64,000 nucleotides of DNA from Clarkia xantiana subsp. parviflora (GCA_036873135.1 JAPTYO010000059.1:5139066-5203065), one strand, 5' to 3'; shown: positions 21,219 through 34,289, counted from the first letter of the stretch. Notes: generated from the letters alone by a model not told the origin. A program made the numbers and translations.

Positions 21219-24200
21219 GGCATGCACGGCCTAATGCGAATGTTAAAGGTAACATAAGCACTATACCCGATAATAACAAAATGAAAAGTAGGGGACCTTT
21301 TCATTTCGACATTCCTAAACCATGTATACATCCGTAACACAAGCACAACTTCAAAAGAAGTTAAGCTACAAGTCATAGCCACGGCGGGGGTACAACACCA
21401 TGAAGAATCATAAGAACGCGCAAATTCGACACAAAAGGTACCAATGCTTCTCACCACAACGAGACACGCATCCAAGCTAGGAACAATTACCCCTACTCAA
21501 TCCCACCAACAAATACACTTGCATCAAACTGCAAGGAATAGGAGGGAGGGAATTACAAATCCTCCTCAAGAATGGGCGTTGCCACACAGCTGTCACCAAG
21601 GGAAATGCCTAACACTCGTCGCAAGAACGGGTGCATGTCGTGAACTACGACTAGTACAAGGGTTTAGCGGTATCCTACTTACAAGAGATACTCATCACAC
21701 CCGAGTAAAGAAAGATGGTTTGACTGCCAAGCGACTTGGGGGGCACCGAACGAACAAGTGCTTGTCACCTCACCTAACTATTGGGAAGAAGTTCAGAAAT
21801 GAAAGGTTACGCGAACACACGAGCACGCGAACATGCAACACCACTCTTCCTAAGAGGAAGCTACATACGAGGAAAACAACATCAACATCCTATACGGATT
21901 CAATCCAAGATATATACACCAGGTATCGCCCTCAAAAGGCAATCACTTCTACTAAAAAAGGTCCAGGTAACCGGCATATTGTCGAAACTCGAGTAAGAAG
22001 TAATAACTCTATACGAAATACTAAACTGAATAGAACAGACTACTCGGGTAAGATACCTACCTTGAATAGTCTAATTTAGTCAGAACATAATGCAAGCTGA
22101 ATGGAACAGACTAGTCGCGAATAGTCAGATCCAGTCATATTGACATTACAAACTTAACTGAACAAACTAGCCGAACCTGATATGAGGATCGAATAGTTCA
22201 GTCTAATCTAGTCCAGTTGGACGACGTGACAGGCGACATAGCCTTACAAGGATACTTATAGCTCAATGTTACTTACTAACCAATATATACCTCGAATCAA
22301 TGCGAAACAGTTTGAGACAGGTTATGTATAGATACAAAAGATGTAACAAAGGCACACCCTACGTTGGAGACAATACCAAGTAGAGGTTGTATACAACACT
22401 TTCTGGAATTCTTTAATTACGAACACTCTACTTAGGCATCCAAGCTAAGTAGAAGTGACATATATATCACTTGCATCATCAAAGCAAGCCTCCAAGTTAA
22501 CGACAACTCACGACGCTCAGTAGAGCATACTACTCAAACATCGGACACTATCTAGGAATAACACCAAATAGTGGTCGCATGCACATCCCGAACGATTTCG
22601 TCACAATATCTTACGGAATACTCACCACATACATTGGACCTCACCTTGGGAGAAACATCAAGTAACGATTGCACACGTATATGCGCATCACAACATGGAT
22701 GCAACTACGCGCATCGACTAAAGAACGCAAACAGCGATACATTAGCAAACACATGCAGGTAGGAACGTTTGAAAAGTTCCATGCTTAACATGCGTCGTCA
22801 ATCAAAGGGAGTATTCATACAAAAGTTTAAATACATATACTAATTGAAGAAGACATTAGAACTTCATCTATTCTCTATCATATTGCAAGCATTGCAATTA
22901 TCTAATGAAGTTAATGTATTCTCATAGGCACATTATTCTCACATACTCCCTGCTTTGGAATCATACCAAGTAGTGGACTCTATGCATACAACTTGCATCA
23001 ACAATACAAGCTATTACGCTAAACACAATAAGCGGCCTATATCATACGCCACCAACACGTCAACACTTGACGTCAACAACGAGCACTCAATACGCTCTCT
23101 CGAGCGACATCTATTATGTCTACTGTACACAGCTACATACTGGAAATTTTTCTAAGGATTACTTACAAATAACATGGCGCGACATCCCCACTCGGGGGCA
23201 ACCCCATGATTACAACAACAATTCCTTGGGTTTTTCAACCAAGAGGCGATCATCTACTACGTGTGCGACATCGTCTATATAAGGGCAACCCCTCACATTT
23301 ACATGGTGCGACATCCTCTTTACGAGGGCAACCCCATGACATCTCACTGTGGAAAATGACACCCAGTATAGATTACTAAACACTTGGGTGTGATTCACCC
23401 CACTATACATGGCGCGACATCCTCTTTACGAGGGCAACCCCATGAGAACCTACTACTACGCACAAGTAGCGATCATTATTACGTACCACCCTTCTACGCC
23501 ATTAGGAGCATATCCTACCATCGTCGCAACACACAACGCAACAAAAAACTCACCAAACCTACAATTCGAGTCTTGTAAAACATTATCTCGTCCGTGAACG
23601 AATAACGAAAAAAAAAAACTTCAACCAAGCAATTAGTGTCTTGCCACAAACGTCGCCTTGGAATGGCCCAAGAGACGGAAAAAAACTACAAGTCGTGTAA
23701 TGCGATCTTGTACAGCCCCCTGGAATAACCAGGTAGAGGTGTAGTAGACTTGCAAGGTCAGTACAAGGACTAGCCAAGGATCACCCCGCCTCAACGCTAT
23801 AACGGGGGTACCCAAGTAGCGGATCAAAACACTTTCAAAATTAACAAGTCGTGTCTTGCTACAACTTCGCTTTGGAATGGCCCAAAAGACGGTATAAACT
23901 ACAAGGCGTATTACACGACCTCTGTCACGTCCCTTTAACTAACAAAGTGGACGCGTACTAGCATCGCAGGGCAAGTAATTGGGTTAGGCAACAGAACGCC
24001 TTGCAACAAGGTTACTCGGGGTGTTCCCAACTAACGGATGGAAAAACGCACCAAACTAACAAGTAGCGTCTCGTCTCATCGACACGACACGTTCACGTAT
24101 GTGTGTAGGTCTTGTGCATTACTACTCATAAATGCCAAGTACCAGGACAACTGCCTTGCACATTACTACCCATAAATTCCAAGCGTCACTTTAAAGTCTT

Positions 24201-24480
24201 GCGCGTTAGTACCCATGAAATACGGCAAGCGTACAATAGGGACATATGTCTCCTAACTACAACAACGGATGCTACATCCAATCAGAGGACGATTCTTAAC
24301 ACTACTCAATAGTCCACACGACATGAACAATCATGAAAGCAAATGTATGAAATACTACTACCAAGTTATCATGCATTACTAAACTATCCAAGACAGGTTC
24401 ATATGACAATGTCAAGCATCAAAACATAAGCATAAAAGGTTCAAAGGGACAACACCCCAAGTGCAACCTCAACCCAACAC
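21219..24480 (+). other. Tat-4 internal non-coding region
   Basis: 3.2 kb where gag-pol would be expected. The longest open frame (21444-22079) has a composition-driven Thr/Arg/His-rich translation without a recognised domain. Repeats of a CATGG(C/T)GCGACATCC motif and of an AACAAGT(C/A)GTGTCTTG motif occur (23170-24080). Confidence 0.6.
23170..23447 (+). repeat. Dispersed direct repeats in Tat-4
   Basis: Three close copies (starting 23173, 23303 and 23409) and one diverged copy (about 23262) of a unit of about 37 bp: GCGACATCC, an A/T-rich middle, then GGGCAACCCCATGA. Confidence 0.7.
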
Positions 24481-24499
24481 GGGGAGCCGAAACTATATA

Positions 24500-25670
24500 A
24501 AAAGGTTCAATATGAAACTAATGATCAACCAAATGCCACGTCAGGAACATCGACAACATCAGCATCACCGCATGCATCGGCTACAACCTCATCCAGAGGA
24601 GCCCCCACCACTATACTCAATTCACCATCATCATCAAATACCAATCCATACTGGCGAATATCAGCCACAACATCCCAGGAGACAGTCGCCTCAACATCCT
24701 CAGGAGCATTCGCCTCAACAACATCAAAGGCAGGCACCTCAATAACCGAGGGGGCATCCATCGCAGCAGGCGGGGAAATAATTAACCTTTCCTGCTGCAT
24801 AGGCCTTCTCCTCCACAGCTTGCAAGGCAAGGTCGTGCGCCTTGCTATCCTCAGCAACCTTCTTATGAAGGGCAACAACATCAGACTCGAGTACAACAAC
24901 TCGAACCTGACGAGATGAGGTTCCCGTCCCCAAGTCAGCAACCTTCGAATCCAAGAAGCACGCCTTCTCCTTCGCGCTCGCCAGCTCGCGACATACCATG
25001 TTGCACTTCTCCTAAAGTTCCTTCTTCTCCTCCGTGAGTTAAATCACAAGGGAAGAAAGACAAGTTATAAAAGAGTAAGGATGAATACTTACAGGCGCAA
25101 GACATGTCATCGCACCCTCAGCATACAAGTGCGCATCCTCATATTCGATAGGACTAACCCTTTGATCAACAAGAGGAATAATCTGCCGGAACACACGTAC
25201 TCCCACCTCGGGAGTAGTCAAGCTGGCACCTTCGGAAAAACGTGACCCCCCAACAAGCAAAGGATGCCCACTCCCCACTAGTGATAGCGTCCTTGGCAGG
25301 ACGAACCAAGTCAGCCCAGGTGAGCGCGGCAAGGGGCGCAATACCTATGAACGCACAAAAAGATAAGAAAGAAGGCCCAAACATCAAAGTATAGCAAGAA
25401 AGTAAAGGCAAGTTACACAACTTAACGAGGTGACCTCTCCTCCAAGGTCCGGTCCCTCGACCGGGGGCCAGACATAGCAGGCGCGCGAGCCTGACCCTTA
25501 ACGTTCGACGCCTCGCCACTGCCAGATTTCGACCGCTTGGGATCGCTCGAGGAGGCACCTCAGAGTCAGATCCTTTGGTTTTGGAACGAGACGGAGTGTA
25601 CGCAATAGCAACAACGCGATTCGTCACTTTAGAAGAACGGCCTACAAACAGGAAGTCGTAAAAAGTCATA
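24500..25670 (-). pseudogene. Tat-4 antisense gene with probable introns
   Basis: Reads opposite to the element. From 25642 a TTTGTAG acceptor leads into SSKVTNRVVAIAYTPSRSKT, then KGSDSEVPP. A second acceptor (TTCATAG, about 25350) leads to a region ending SPIEYEDAHLYAEGAMTCLA, followed by a GTAAGT donor (about 25095). Next a coiled-coil-like segment runs from about 25010 to 24780 (CRELASAKEKACFLDSKVAD and onward). Frames change at the putative splice sites, as for a spliced gene, but some breaks may be mutations. Antisense ORFs in this part of the element are known from Tat-lineage elements such as Grande; their function is unknown. Confidence 0.55.
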
Positions 25671-26041
25671 GTGTAACACTGTTACTCTAAGATCGCCAGC
25701 TTGCAAGATTCGCAGGGACTACCATACCAAACGTATAAGCACGCGCGTTTCAACACAATAAGAGAGGGAGCAACACCTCACGTCTGAAAACTAAGTATAG
25801 AGATGCAAAGCGCAGCACGCGCGCGCCAACGCACCAAGAAGGAAGAGTTACACCTCCCATTCAAAAAGTAAGTACGGAGACACCGGGCGCAGCGCGCGCA
25901 TGTTTCAACACGTCAACAAGGGATAACGATCCGCTTCCAAATTCTAAGTATAAGCCCTAAGCGCAACACCGCGCACACGCGTCAACATGTCAATGCAAGA
26001 TCTACCACCTCATATACGAAACACCTAACAGATACACCAAG

Positions 26042-26205
26042 TGGCTATCATGTCCACACATCTCTATGCGGCTATCATGTCCACACATCTCTATGCGGCT
26101 ATCATGTCTGCATTTCTTGAAGCGGCTATCAGGTCCACGCACCTCTAAGTAGCTATTATGCCCGCAAATCGCCAAACGACTTTCATGTATGTGCGTCACA
26201 TCAGC
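26042..26205 (+). repeat. 27-bp tandem repeat in Tat-4
   Basis: Five to six units of 27 bp built on GGCTATCATGTCCACA. The same unit, in the same orientation relative to the element, forms a larger array in Tat-6 (35245-35600). Confidence 0.85.
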
Positions 26206-27039
26206 ATATCTACAACCAAGTAGCGGTCGTAGGATGCACTCTACCTTGAAAACGGCAGGTAACAGCAACAACATGGATAGGCACGTCGCCTCGCCGACCT
26301 CTAACCAACGAAATGGAAGGGTACGTCGCCTCGTCGATCTCTGGCCTTCTCCCTACCTCGGAAACATCAAGTATCAATCGCTAAATGCACCCAACCTTGG
26401 AAAAACCAAGTAGCAGTCGTAGAACGTATCCTGCTTTTGAAAACCCAGGTAGTAGTCGGCACAAGGGACAACACCCCGCGTCCGAGATAACTACATGGCA
26501 AACACCCCCAATGCGGGGGCAACTCCATATCTACGGACTTATAAGTTCACAAATACTACATAGAGAACATCCTCTATATGGGGGCAACTCTATATCAGTA
26601 AGGGCCTCGTTCCGACACTTATACAGCCTATACGGCACTACTCGCGTCTGCGCGACCCAACACTATGCGCGTCTGCGCGACCCAACGGATGTCTATCATG
26701 GGACATTCATCGACAACAAGTCGGAGGCCTAACACCTCGCAACTAAGGGGCTAGTGCACCTATGATTCGAACTGGCACCTACATACACCTATATGATCTA
26801 CGCGCATATACGGCACATGCATGCGCATACTCGGCCACGTCACTACAAACGCTCCCACTCCGGGGGCAATACTATATTGACAAAGGCCTCGTCTCTCGAC
26901 ATATACGTTACGAACATACTCTTATTATGAGGCGTTCGTCAACGACGTGGCAGATGCATGGCGCCCCGCAATCTCAGGACCTGCGCGTCCGTAACACACA
27001 CTCCTCTATATAGTGTGAGGGTGAAGGTTTACCTCTCCT

Positions 27040-27845
27040 TAATTACTCTAACTCTTTTTATGAGTCTTAAGCATACACCCATGCTTACATGTCCACACTT
27101 ACATATGCACGTTTGCATATAAATGACACGTGCCCGTTACCGCAACCATGTTGCGCATATATCTACACTCATGTCATTGCATATATATTCCCATGTTCAC
27201 ATCTTTAATTCCATGTCATTACATATCGCGCGTCTGTTCGCATACACGCGTATACCATGTTTGCATACATGTCAACATTTACATCTATGTTACATACATA
27301 CGCTTACATGACTACATATGTATTTGCTATACACGCATGCTCGCTGCACTAACCATGTTAGCAGTTACGGTCTCTTCCACCAAGTCATAAGGAGGAAACC
27401 AATTCCAATATGCGGAGACTAAGTATGGAGACGCTCACATACACACTCCCTTATACAGATGTATGGGTAATATCCTATCTTCTCCATATTTCTTCTAACT
27501 CTTTTGAAGGAATTCCCTAGCATATACTCATGCTTACATACCCACGCATACATATGCATGTCTACACATATACACACGCTATATCCATGTAACGTGTTTA
27601 TTATTACGATCCCATTACCCATATACTTATACACATGTCATCGCATATATATATGCCCATACTTACATGATTTAATTTCATGGCATTGCACGTCACGCGC
27701 CGACTCACGTACGCGCGTATACCATGTCCGTACACATGTTAGAATTCGCATCCATGATTGCATACATAGACTTACATTATTATATATGTACGTGTTATAC
27801 ACATGCACTTGCTTCACTAACCATGTCGGCAGTTATGATCACTCC
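27040..27845 (+). repeat. Tandem duplication of about 400 bp in Tat-4
   Basis: Two diverged copies (about 27040-27370 and 27500-27845) share long runs: ATGCTTACAT, a TGTCAT(T/C)GCATATATAT block, CGCGTATACCATGT and CACTAACCATGT(T/C)(A/G)GCAGTTA. No coding role seen. Confidence 0.75.
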
Positions 27846-27987
27846 CGATCAAACAAAATGAGGGACATGCAATAGCAAGGCCCACGCGCCAATGGACAGT
27901 AAGTCCACCTCGAAGTAACACCCGAACTTAATTCGAACGTATACTCCATCAAAAATAGAGTAAAGCAGGGGCTGCGCCACCACTTGA

Positions 27988-27999
27988 CTCGGGGGCAAA
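27988..27999 (+). other. Tat-4 polypurine tract
   Basis: CTCGGGGGCAAA directly before the TGATGGG start of the 3' LTR. Tat-6 has CTCGGGGGCATG in the same place. Confidence 0.85.
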
Positions 28000-29063
28000 T
28001 GATGGGTATATGTCTGATTCGGGTTCGTTTTATATTACTTGGACTTCGTTTACACATCAAACACACCAAGGGCTTCGAATTATTTACCCACAAGTTTGAA
28101 AAAGGTTCGGGACGCGCGCGTGCGCGTTCCGGACCTAAAACCTCGTCCAAATTGGGCTACAATTCGGACCTAGTCCGGATTGTAGCACAATTCGGACCTA
28201 GTCCGGATTGTAGCACAATCCGGACCAGAGTCTGGATTGTACTATAATCCGGACTCTGGTCCGAATTGTCCCGACAACCCGGACCACACCGGATTGTCGC
28301 GATACCCCGGTATGGTCCGAATCGTCCCTCTCGGTGACACGCGAACCCCTATACACATAAATCACGTGCGAGCCTTCCCGATGTCAGCTTTACTCCCGTC
28401 TATGCCCGGTTCGTATTTTACACTAAACCGGCGTCGGAACTTTCAAAACCAGGTTCGGATTTAGGAGCTCCTATTTAAGGGAATCCACTCACCCATTTCA
28501 CAATTTAAGTTGACAAAGGGAGCTCTGACCTCCCTCTAGCTTTCTCTCTCTAAGATGTCTAATTCAAGCATCGGAGAGGGTTCATCGCACTCCACTTCCC
28601 CCTGCGTGGTGTGCGATATTGCCCTTTGTGCAGGTATACAGAGACGCACGTACTCGGATATGTGCGGAGAGCCGACATACCAAATATCCGAGACACATCC
28701 CCGCAACTATACCAGGACCCGACACCTCGTCGGCTCTGGATCCCAACAGCGCGCATATGCACATACACTGCAGGACACGCATACGCGCATACTCCACAAG
28801 ACGCGCGTACACACATACTACAAGGGACGCGCATGCGCATACACTGCAAGATACTCAAACACTTACTCATTTCAAGGGCTTGAAAGTCCCCGAAAGTCCG
28901 AAGCTCCGACTCTCCGACAGTCCGACGCTCCGACTCTTCGACAGTCCGACATCCCGACTGTCGGACATCAACAAGCTCAAACAACCCTTTAGCATAACTA
29001 CACAACATTTAAAGGACCCGGCGACTTTCGAGTCAACGACCCGCGAAGAGTCAGGATCCAACA
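28000..29063 (+). repeat. Tat-4 3' LTR, expanded U3
   Basis: 1064 bp. It is longer than the 5' LTR mainly because U3 (28150-28275) carries extra copies of an AATTCGGACCTAGTCCGGAT unit and a long inverted repeat (CCGGACCAGAGTC paired with GACTCTGGTCCG). Confidence 0.93.
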
Positions 29064-29317
29064 ATAAGTATGATCACACTGAGTCTGCTAATGATCTATG
29101 GGACGGTCTTAAAGCGGGGTTTGGTATTTACACCACAGTCCAAAAGCGATCGTTAAACATCACTTTAGACTCATACAAGATGAATCCAAAGAATACGATG
29201 CAGGAGCACATTAGACAAATGTCTAATATTTTTGCTGAACTCAAAGAAGCAGGAGAGATCCTGTCTGAGGAACAAAAGGTCCAGTGCGTCATCCGCTCTT
29301 TACCGGACTTTTGGAGC

Positions 29318-29917
29318 TGTAAGCATATGGTGTGGGGCGCCGTAAATGGAAGCCCATTATATGTATATGTTACCTAAGTTAATTGGGTAAATGTCACATT
29401 AGGAAATTGGGCCAGACCCAAATCCCAATTGACACGAGAGGCCCAAAATTGGGCCGCCCTATACATGCTTGGCCGGCCGAATTTCAGGAGGGGATAAAGT
29501 GCACTTTTGTCCACTTTACTCCTCCTCTATATATGGGGAGTTAGGGGTTTTATTAGGTTAATCACAATTCCCTTCAAGTGGTGTTTTGAGAGAAAACCCT
29601 CCCCCCAAGAACACCATATTTCGGCCGAACCATCTACCTCACCAAGGGTGTGCCAATTTGCCTTCGAGCAAACACTCAAGAGATCTGTCCCTTTCCAAGA
29701 ATCGATCAGAGGCTTTGCTGTGATTAATATACCACGTAGGGCTTCCTTCACAATTACCCCTACGGGTGCCGACCGGAGGATCGTGAACTCCCTCCTACAA
29801 AGATTTTGGGACTACGGACAACTGTAGAGGTATGTGTGAATCTTCCGCTGCGTAATTTCGATAACTAGCATGTACCATGATTTAGTTTCCGTAGTTATTA
29901 CTCCCCGTAATCTAACA
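29318..29917 (+). repeat. Copia-5 5' LTR
   Basis: 600 bp with a TATATAT motif at 29528-29534 as the likely TATA box. Differences from the 3' LTR are scattered single bases, a few percent by eye. Confidence 0.95.
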
Positions 29918-29918
29918 A

Positions 29919-29930
29919 TGGTATCAGAGC
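29919..29930 (+). other. Copia-5 primer binding site (tRNA-iMet)
   Basis: TGGTATCAGAGC, one base after the LTR. Confidence 0.93.
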
Positions 29931-30573
29931 CTGTGTTAGGAATTCATGATTTTGATAAATTGGTGTTCTCGAAAATTTAAATTTTGGGACCGAAATTTTA
30001 AAGAAGAAAATTTAAAAATTTTCGAATATTTGGGTAATTGTGTTCCGAAATTTTCATGATGTTCTTAGGAAATTTGATGTTCATGTTCTTCATGAAAAAT
30101 GTGATATTTATCAAAATCAAACAATGGATTGTAGATCTTATTAAAATTTGATCACTTGTTCCCAATTATGTGTTTGTGCCGAAAATTCTAGCAAATTTAC
30201 AAGGTAAAATTTTTAATTTCTTTGTCTCCAAGTAATAAAATTTCGGCCAAACATGTCAATAATATTGTTTACCATATTTTAATTTTTTATTTATTCTAGG
30301 TAAAAATATATCTATAATTGGGAACATTATGATAGATTCACATTAATATATAGAAATATATATATAACTATCAGTATATCTAAATATTTAAATAGGTTAA
30401 AGATATTATTGATAGATTTTAGTTACCTAAAAGATTGAGAAAACATATTTTTAATATATATTTCCCTATTTAAGATATTGACAATAAATAATATATATAT
30501 TTATATATAGGTGCCAATTTTTACATATATATATATTGTTGATTGATTTAAACTTAAAGATAGAATCTTGGCA

Positions 30574-30614
<41 letters not shown>

Positions 30615-32086
30615 TAATTAGGTCCTATTTATATATATATTATTAACATTGGAAATTATTTTATATAGTTAATGTTACTTGGTGGCTAAGTTAAATATTT
30701 TTGGACTTTAAAACCCTAGTTGGGCCACAAGTAAAAATTTCAGCCCAACCTTTAATAGTTTAATTATTGGGCCGGTCCAATATTTAAAACCGGGACGAAT
30801 TAAAACCGAACCGGAATTTCTCAATCGGTTCGACCTAATCGGGTCGGGTCGGACCGGGGTAACTAAGTGGATCTAACCGAACCGGTTTTGTGTGTTGAAC
30901 CGAACCAAATCCTATTTTTATTGGACCGGTTCGGACCGAACCAGATTTTAAAATTAAAACCAGACCGAACCGGATTTTCTGGACCGAACCGGACCAAATC
31001 AGATTGAAATTGACTGAACCGAACCGTATTTTCAAAACCCAATTAAAATCAATTAAAAATAGGGAGGTCAAGTTTTAAAATCCAAATGTTTTTGAACCTC
31101 AATAGGCCTACACAGTGCTCAAGGGTTGATAACCTTTATGCCTTGTTTCGATTATGGGGATGGATCTCGGAGATACATGTTTTTGGGACTGGTATAATTA
31201 GTGGGCTTAATTGCAATTGTTTATTATTCAATATATATTTATGCATGATTAGAAATGTTGTCTTGACTGAATCAAGCTAGCTGGATATTGCATATTGTGG
31301 GCTGAGCCCTGGTTAAATATATGGATTGCGCACTAGGATAGACATGCTGTGGTGGTTGAAAATGCCTAGGATTCATGTGTAGAATGTTGCGTGATTGAAT
31401 ATAAGCATGAATTGAAAATCAGACCCTAATGTTTAAAATTATTTTAAAATCGAAAAAAAAACCAATCGCCAAATGTGTATGATGGATGTGTATGTTACAT
31501 GTTTGACACGTATGCTAGAATGTTGAGGATGTAGTTGCATTTGATAATTTACTTGGAAGTAGAATTATGTATGCAAGCATGAGTTCCTCGGAACATTAGA
31601 CGCATGACGCGTAAGCATGAGTGTGGTAGATGTGATGAATGTTGCTGGCGTATGATAATTTAGGTGGATGGTAAACTTATATATGCATGAGTGAATTCAT
31701 CGGAATATATTTTTTTTTCCAAAATAAAAGGGCCTTGGGAAATCCAAGATCGGGTATGCTTGTTTTAAAATTCCCGTTCCGGTAATTTGCGATTAAAATC
31801 GTTTTAAAAGACTGATCTATTTGATGGAAGACGACGATAATGTTAACTCTTTCACAGCCATCTTCCATTGGTTTACTGGTGGTCAGTTGTTTAAGAAAAC
31901 TGATGAATCATTATTTGTCGGATTCTATCTTAATAGATATCTGATGTATGCAATTATTTCTCAAAATGTTATTGTCTCCCTGATTTTGCATAATCATCGA
32001 TGTGTTAGTATGAATTGGTTGAATTAGTTCGATTCGATATTCCTCGCAATATTGATGGTATGAGTCATGATGAATAAAAGGAGTAC
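29931..32086 (+). other. Copia-5 untranslated leader
   Basis: Same order of blocks as the Copia-3 leader: AT-rich (30290-30660, with (AT)n at 30577-30611), GAACCGG-rich (30770-31040), then a segment with GAGTTCCTCGGAACATTAGACG shared almost verbatim with Copia-3 near 19550. The region around 31990-32090, where gag would start, no longer has an open frame. Confidence 0.7.
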
Positions 32087-32627
32087 GTGTTTGTTAGGTT
32101 ATAAAGTTTAGGTCAACGGGTCGTCAATCTAGAATTTATCTCCCACTAATGAAATGTCGGGTTCAGTGCTCCTAGGACTAGTCGTTCTGATCCGTGCCCT
32201 TATACTCCCTTGGGGTAGTCGTTCTGATCCCTGCCCTTATACTCTCTTGGGGTAGTCGTTCTGATATGTGTCCTTCTCTTCTCTCCTTCTGACCCCCTTT
32301 CCTTCTCTCCTTCTGACCTCCTTTCCTTCTCTCCTTCTGACCTCCTTTCCTTCTCTCCTTCTGACCTCCTTTCCTTCTGACCTCCTGAGGCTTGTACTTC
32401 TTACCCCTGGGGCTTGTCCTACTGCTCTATGCTCTTCTGCTTCCTTGGTTCTCCTCTCCTTGCCACCCTGCAAGAGGGGCAATACCAGGCACAGAGGGGG
32501 GGGGTGGTGCCTGATGAACCCTCTCCGATGCCTAAGTCAGTACGGTTTTAGAGAGATAAAGCTAGAGAGATGTCAGAGCAAAATTGTGCAACTTGCCAAG
32601 ATGTTCAAATGAGTTGTGAAGGTGGGG

Positions 32628-32635
32628 TATTTATA
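32628..32635 (-). promoter_or_regulatory. TATA box in the Tat-6 LTR
   Basis: TATAAATA on the minus strand, downstream of the palindrome array in element orientation; the same motif lies near 41460 in the 5' LTR. Confidence 0.75.
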
Positions 32636-32859
32636 GGCAACGGTGTCATTAAGGTGGCTTAATGACATCGTTAACCTCTAAACACAATTAATTAACCTTT
32701 AAGCATATAATTGAGACTTTAGGATTCGGAGGAGGTAGGCGGAGTGGACCGAGCATGGGCGTCTGAGGATGGTGTCGGGACCCTTGGGGGGGAGGAATCC
32801 GACCCCCAAGGGTAGGGGTTGGGTGAGGACACCCAACCCCTCCTAGGGAGGGTGGGGTT

Positions 32860-33085
32860 GGCCAACCCCATCCCTCCTAGGAGGGATCGGGTTGGCCGAC
32901 CCGATCTCTCCTAGGAGAGATCGGGTTGGCCAACCCGATCTCTCCTAGGAGAGATCGGGTTGGCTGACCCGATCTCTCCTAGGAGAGATCGGGTTGGCCA
33001 ACCCGATCTCCCCTAGGGGAGATCGGGTCGGCTGACCCGATCTCCCCTAGGGGAGGTCGGGTGTGGCCACCCAACCTCACCTAGG
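32860..33085. repeat. Array of nested palindromes in the Tat-6 3' LTR U3
   Basis: About six tandem 34-bp units. Each unit is a palindrome centred on GGTTGGCCAACC, flanked by GAGATC/GATCTC and joined by a second palindrome, TCCTAGGA (varying to CCCTAGGG). The identical array is at 41695-41918 in the other LTR. Confidence 0.95.
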
Positions 33086-33245
33086 TGAGTTCGCCTCTTG
33101 TCGGACGGGCGCTTCGGCCCCGTCCGAGCCGTTGATGTTCTCGCGAAGTGTCCGGTGTTGAAGTTTCGATTTGCAATCATAAATGGGACGATAAAAATAC
33201 AACGGTTCGGAAGTCAACGGGTTCAAATTGGGCGTATATCCATCA

Positions 33246-33257
33246 CATGCCCCCGAG
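33246..33257 (-). other. Tat-6 polypurine tract
   Basis: On the minus strand CTCGGGGGCATG lies immediately before the TGATGG start of the 3' LTR, matching the Tat-4 tract. Confidence 0.85.
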
Positions 33258-34289
33258 TCAACCAATGGCCTAACCCTTGATTGACTCTATTTTAGGATGG
33301 TATGACACGCGCAATTTGAAACCGGGATTTTACCTTCTTTGTCTGAATGTCTGCTTACCCATGGATGCGTGCCTCTGACTCTGCCCCCTGCCTTATGAGA
33401 TAGAGGAATTGTAAACGTCAGAGTAGCACGAACGTGTGCCTAAGCACGCGTCCGTCTGAGGTGGGAGTAATAAATCTATCTTTGCTACAGGCGTATACTC
33501 AAAAAATACATGCTTGCATAGGAATGCAATACTGATACATCTAAGTGATTCATGCTTCAATTTCATGTCGTGATTTGCCTAAGTGGAGAAAAATTTAATT
33601 TTGGCCCAAAATTTTTTCTAAGTATGGGATACTAGAAAATATGCCTATAGGATGTTAACTAGGAGTGAACATGGACATATCATGAACATGAGGATGTGTA
33701 CTAGCCTACATGCAAGTAGGAACATAAGGATGGGAGTGAGTAGAGACATGCTGCGATTGTAGTCATGAATGTATGCATGAATATGTATGTATGTATGTAT
33801 GGATGGGTTGTGAGTATAAGCATGAGTGATGACATTGACGTACCCGTAGATGTTATCATGAATATGAGCATAAATGCAAAGGTGAGAGCATAGACCTCTC
33901 CTTTACCTGAGGGTGGGGACTCTGCCACTCAATGGGACATAATGTTCCGCCTCCCTTGTACTAGCATGAGCATGTCCATTAACCTCGACCTTCGGCATGT
34001 GTATCATTTTTCCTTCATTCGTTGGAGCGTGTGTATAGCTCTTGACCTTTACCCTGCAATTTGTTCCCCATAAAAGTGAGGGTGATAAAGCTTACAAGCT
34101 TTCTTCTTACCGCCGCGAGCGAAGGGGTCTATTGACATGTGTTAAGGGTTGACCCTTCCTTCGGATGTGCTGGAGCGTTGCTCCGTTTGGGGAAACTAAA
34201 AGTTCGCCCTCTTCCCTTGGTGTTAAGGTTGCCCCCGTAGTAGGCGTATCTCGCCCCTCCATGGGTAAGGGTTGATCTTTGTGTTGGTT

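Larger units (their letters stand above)
20221..29063 (+). mobile_element. Tat-4: non-autonomous Ty3/gypsy (Tat-type) element
   Basis: An 8843-bp element with LTRs 20221-21200 and 28000-29063 (TGATGGG to GATCCAACA) and duplication ATGAG (20216-20220) / ATAAG (29064-29068), one base diverged. It has a TTTTGGCGC-type primer site and a CTCGGGGGCAAA polypurine tract. No gag, protease, RT or integrase was seen in 6.8 kb of interior. What it holds is an antisense gene-like region (about 24500-25670), several tandem repeats and non-coding sequence. This resembles the large non-autonomous LARD class. Confidence 0.9.
32092..33245 (-). repeat. Tat-6 3' LTR
   Basis: 1154 bp. Holds TATAAATA (minus, 32628-32635), a 23-24-bp minisatellite built on CTCCTTCTGACCTCCTTTCC (32275-32380), and a palindrome array in U3 (32780-33090). 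Confidence 0.96.

Noticed and set aside
20690..21337. Several overlapping open frames in the Tat-4 LTRs (also at 28555-29060)
   Set aside because: Open in many phases and both strands in a repetitive LTR with biased composition; no domain.
21444..22079. 211-codon open frame in Tat-4 as a gag gene
   Set aside because: Thr/Arg/His-rich composition without capsid, zinc-finger or other motifs; it does not follow the Tat gag pattern seen in Tat-7 and Tat-8.
32237..32482. Minus-strand repeat protein (GKEVRRRE units), also at 41071-41316
   Set aside because: Encoded by the CTCCTTCTGACCTCCTTTCC minisatellite inside the LTR; duplicated only because LTRs are duplicated.
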